Of a stretch of 61,233 nt of DNA, positions 60,701 through 61,233 are shown one piece after another. How positions within the stretch are numbered: position 1 is the first letter of the stretch; each line of letters starts with the position of its first letter. The position numbers were made by a program, and so were the translations under genes. The notes under the pieces are model-generated. The model saw nothing but the letters and a program-made list of their open reading frames with translations, did not search any database and had not been told where the DNA came from. Origin of the DNA: Candidatus Segatella mututuai. GTDB taxonomy: Bacteria; Bacteroidota; Bacteroidia; Bacteroidales; Bacteroidaceae. The stretch spans positions 1-61,233 of the forward strand of contig DJOI01000050.1 of the NCBI GenBank assembly GCA_002439605.1, in the 5' to 3' direction.

Positions 60701-60909
60701 ATACCTTGCCACGTACCTGGCTCAAGCACATTTACCTGACCAACGTGAAGGTATATTGCAACCTCCAGAACGTACATACCTGGAGCAAGTACAAGGGATA
60801 TGATCCTGAGGTAGGTAGTCTTTGGGGCAATGCACTGATGAATGGTATCGACTATGGTCGTTATCCATCACCACGCATCTACACCTTCGGGTTAAACGTT
60901 ACATTTTAA
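57754..60909 (+). CDS. SusC/RagA family TonB-linked outer membrane transporter
   Basis: A 1051-residue SusC. After a signal peptide (about 1-28, ending A-F-A-Q) come the carboxypeptidase-regulatory-like domain (G-T-I-L-G-D-D-G-P-V-I-G-A-T) and the TonB-box region L-S-E-V-V-V-V-G-Y-G. The plug has the SusC signature I-R-I-R-G-T-N-S-L, then A-S-A-T-A-I-Y-G-S-R-A-S-N-G-V-I. A long barrel ends in V-T-F. With the SusD gene 22 nt downstream it forms the outer-membrane gate for large oligosaccharides, here probably xylan fragments given GH10, GH43, GH67 and the HTCS next to it. Confidence 0.97.
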   Translation: MKHVDYTMKCLVLLLMFLVFPIGGAFAQGNSIKGTILGDDGPVIGATIRVKGSPNVAAVSDLDGNFTIKAAKGSTLLISYLGYKDKEVKVTNGHMEITLVPDAQALSEVVVVGYGQMKRADLTGSVASVGEKAIEKSVATSIDQVLQGRAAGVQIQANTGTPGGSNTIRIRGTNSLNATSQPIFVIDGVIIDSSGGDDGNSNPLSLINPSDIVSMDILKDASATAIYGSRASNGVIMITTKRGQSGEANITYDGYVGWQAMPGKLDVMNLQEYATHYKDISDANIKPASSLWVRGDLMGEGTDWQDELYRKALMTSHNVSMSGGNKDITYAISAGYLDQDGIAIGSGFKRQTLRGNIDAQIKKWLKGGINFSLADSKQQTSSTYNIIMTALTSQPSVAVRNTEGGYDGPDDQWMPDNPVALAEITDNHNKKTNFRVNTYLEATLIKGLTFKTELSADYNFNNYYYYQPDYQFGVKTNDVRTGKWTKTNSKYWSWRNILTYANTFGKHNMNVMVGQEMSHNHWETQVGSTTGYLSNSATDISAGSYADSRATGYQNNNALFSYFGRAFYSFDDRYLVTATLRRDGSSKFAEGHRWGWFPSAALAWRASNEAFLKDNKVISNLKLRLGWGATGNQNVEDWAYTALLATYTTPWGVGVLNANNANPNLKWETTYSTNVGIDLSLFNGRIEFIADWYYKKTKDLLLKLDLPAFLGSGAGSGYGVASNPWGNIGSLRNTGVEFTLNTDNIESKGFSWRTNAVLSLNRNKVVSLDTATGTLPKTLQIGSETATVTNTIVGQPIGQFWGYKVIGRFDKPEDFYYKDKDGNVKQVAIPEGSKIAQSGTWIGDYIFEDINGDGVINNDDQTFIGNPEPKFTWGLGNTFSYKGIDLTIQFSGSYGNKVLNYGRRSLEVSGSTSNLLRTVLDYARVEKIDPDGPDDYRNYHVTNPETIQPRLYTASGSNANARVSDAYVEDGSYIRLQNISLSYTLPRTWLKHIYLTNVKVYCNLQNVHTWSKYKGYDPEVGSLWGNALMNGIDYGRYPSPRIYTFGLNVTF

Positions 60910-60931
60910 TGACAAAAAGGAGACTAACAAT

Positions 60932-61233
60932 ATGAAAAAGATATTATTATATACAGCAGCTTTGGCAGGAATCCTTTCGTTCAGCAGCTGCGTGGAGGAC
61001 TTCCTCAGCCAGAAGAACTCTTATCAGTTGGGGCCAGACAACTACTTCGACTCTGACGAAGCAGTAGCGACAGCCACTTACCCACTCTACAACTACGTGT
61101 GGTACGACTTCAACGACAAGTTCTATTATGGTATGGGTGACGGACGTGCCAACAACATCACGGCACAGTGGTCAGATTACATCTACCCTTACACCAACTT
61201 CACCGAGACCTCGCTCTCACAGGGCTTGACACA
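60932..61233 (+). CDS. SusD/RagB family lipoprotein (5' part; cut by window end)
   Basis: The first 100 residues of a SusD. The signal peptide ends in a lipobox S-F-S-S-C (Cys near residue 20), followed by V-E-D-F-L and the N-terminal helix Y-F-D-S-D-E-A-V-A-T-A-T-Y-P-L-Y. The gene runs off the right edge of the window. AAGGAGA lies just upstream of the ATG. It forms the lid over the SusC barrel at the cell surface. Confidence 0.92.
   Translation, partial: MKKILLYTAALAGILSFSSCVEDFLSQKNSYQLGPDNYFDSDEAVATATYPLYNYVWYDFNDKFYYGMGDGRANNITAQWSDYIYPYTNFTETSLSQGLT

Overview
This window comes from a Bacteroidota chromosome, most likely a gut or rumen Prevotellaceae (Prevotella/Segatella type). Several independent signs agree: promoters with the Bacteroidota -7 element TAnnTTTG, often with TTTG about 20 bp upstream; a SusC/SusD pair; a hybrid two-component system (HTCS); GLPGLI, DUF3109 and DUF5687 proteins; and a xylan operon laid out like the xyn cluster of Prevotella bryantii. 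No phage, insertion sequence or CRISPR array was seen.

Layout. 0.2-4.3 kb: an Rpn/PD-(D/E)XK nuclease, then a minus-strand run of glsA-glsB (glycine lipid acyltransferases), a SprT-like metalloprotease and a secreted thioredoxin. 4.5-19.9 kb: the division and cell-wall (dcw) cluster rsmH-ftsL-ftsI-murE-mraY-murD-ftsW-murG-murC-ftsQ-ftsA-ftsZ, with no mraZ and an extra promoter before murG. 19.9-23.4 kb: recO, tRNA-Glu(UUC) with rpsT directly behind it, and gyrB. 23.4-33.2 kb: a GH95 glycosidase with an orphan rhamnosidase-N-like protein, DUF3109, ung, gpmI, an acyltransferase and a GH3 enzyme.

33.2-43.8 kb is the most unusual part. It starts with four palindromes TTCC-N7-GGAA at exactly 21-bp spacing. 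Next come a membrane TPR/HTH regulator, a TlpA-like thioredoxin, a TPR protein, a second membrane regulator, two GLPGLI proteins and a TonB-receptor-like outer-membrane protein. The second regulator looks like a two-component system collapsed into one chain: a sensor-kinase front end whose phospho-accepting His is a Tyr, joined straight to a winged-helix DNA-binding domain. I infer an envelope sensing and transport module of unknown substrate. 43.9-46.1 kb: an ABC ATPase and a DUF5687 permease.

46.3-61.2 kb is a xylan utilization locus cut by the window end. A minus-strand operon (GPH-type symporter, GH10 xylanase, GH43) diverges from a large HTCS regulator that is followed without a visible promoter by GH67 alpha-glucuronidase and a GH35/DUF5597 enzyme, then SusC and the start of SusD. 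Together these could cut glucuronoarabinoxylan outside, take up the products, remove side chains and finish xylo-oligosaccharides in the cytoplasm, under control of the HTCS. Short direct repeats ahead of the HTCS and SusC promoters are candidate operators.

Coordinates are given for the start codon I consider most likely. In several genes a promoter -7 box lies inside or just before a longer reading frame and excludes the more upstream ATG.
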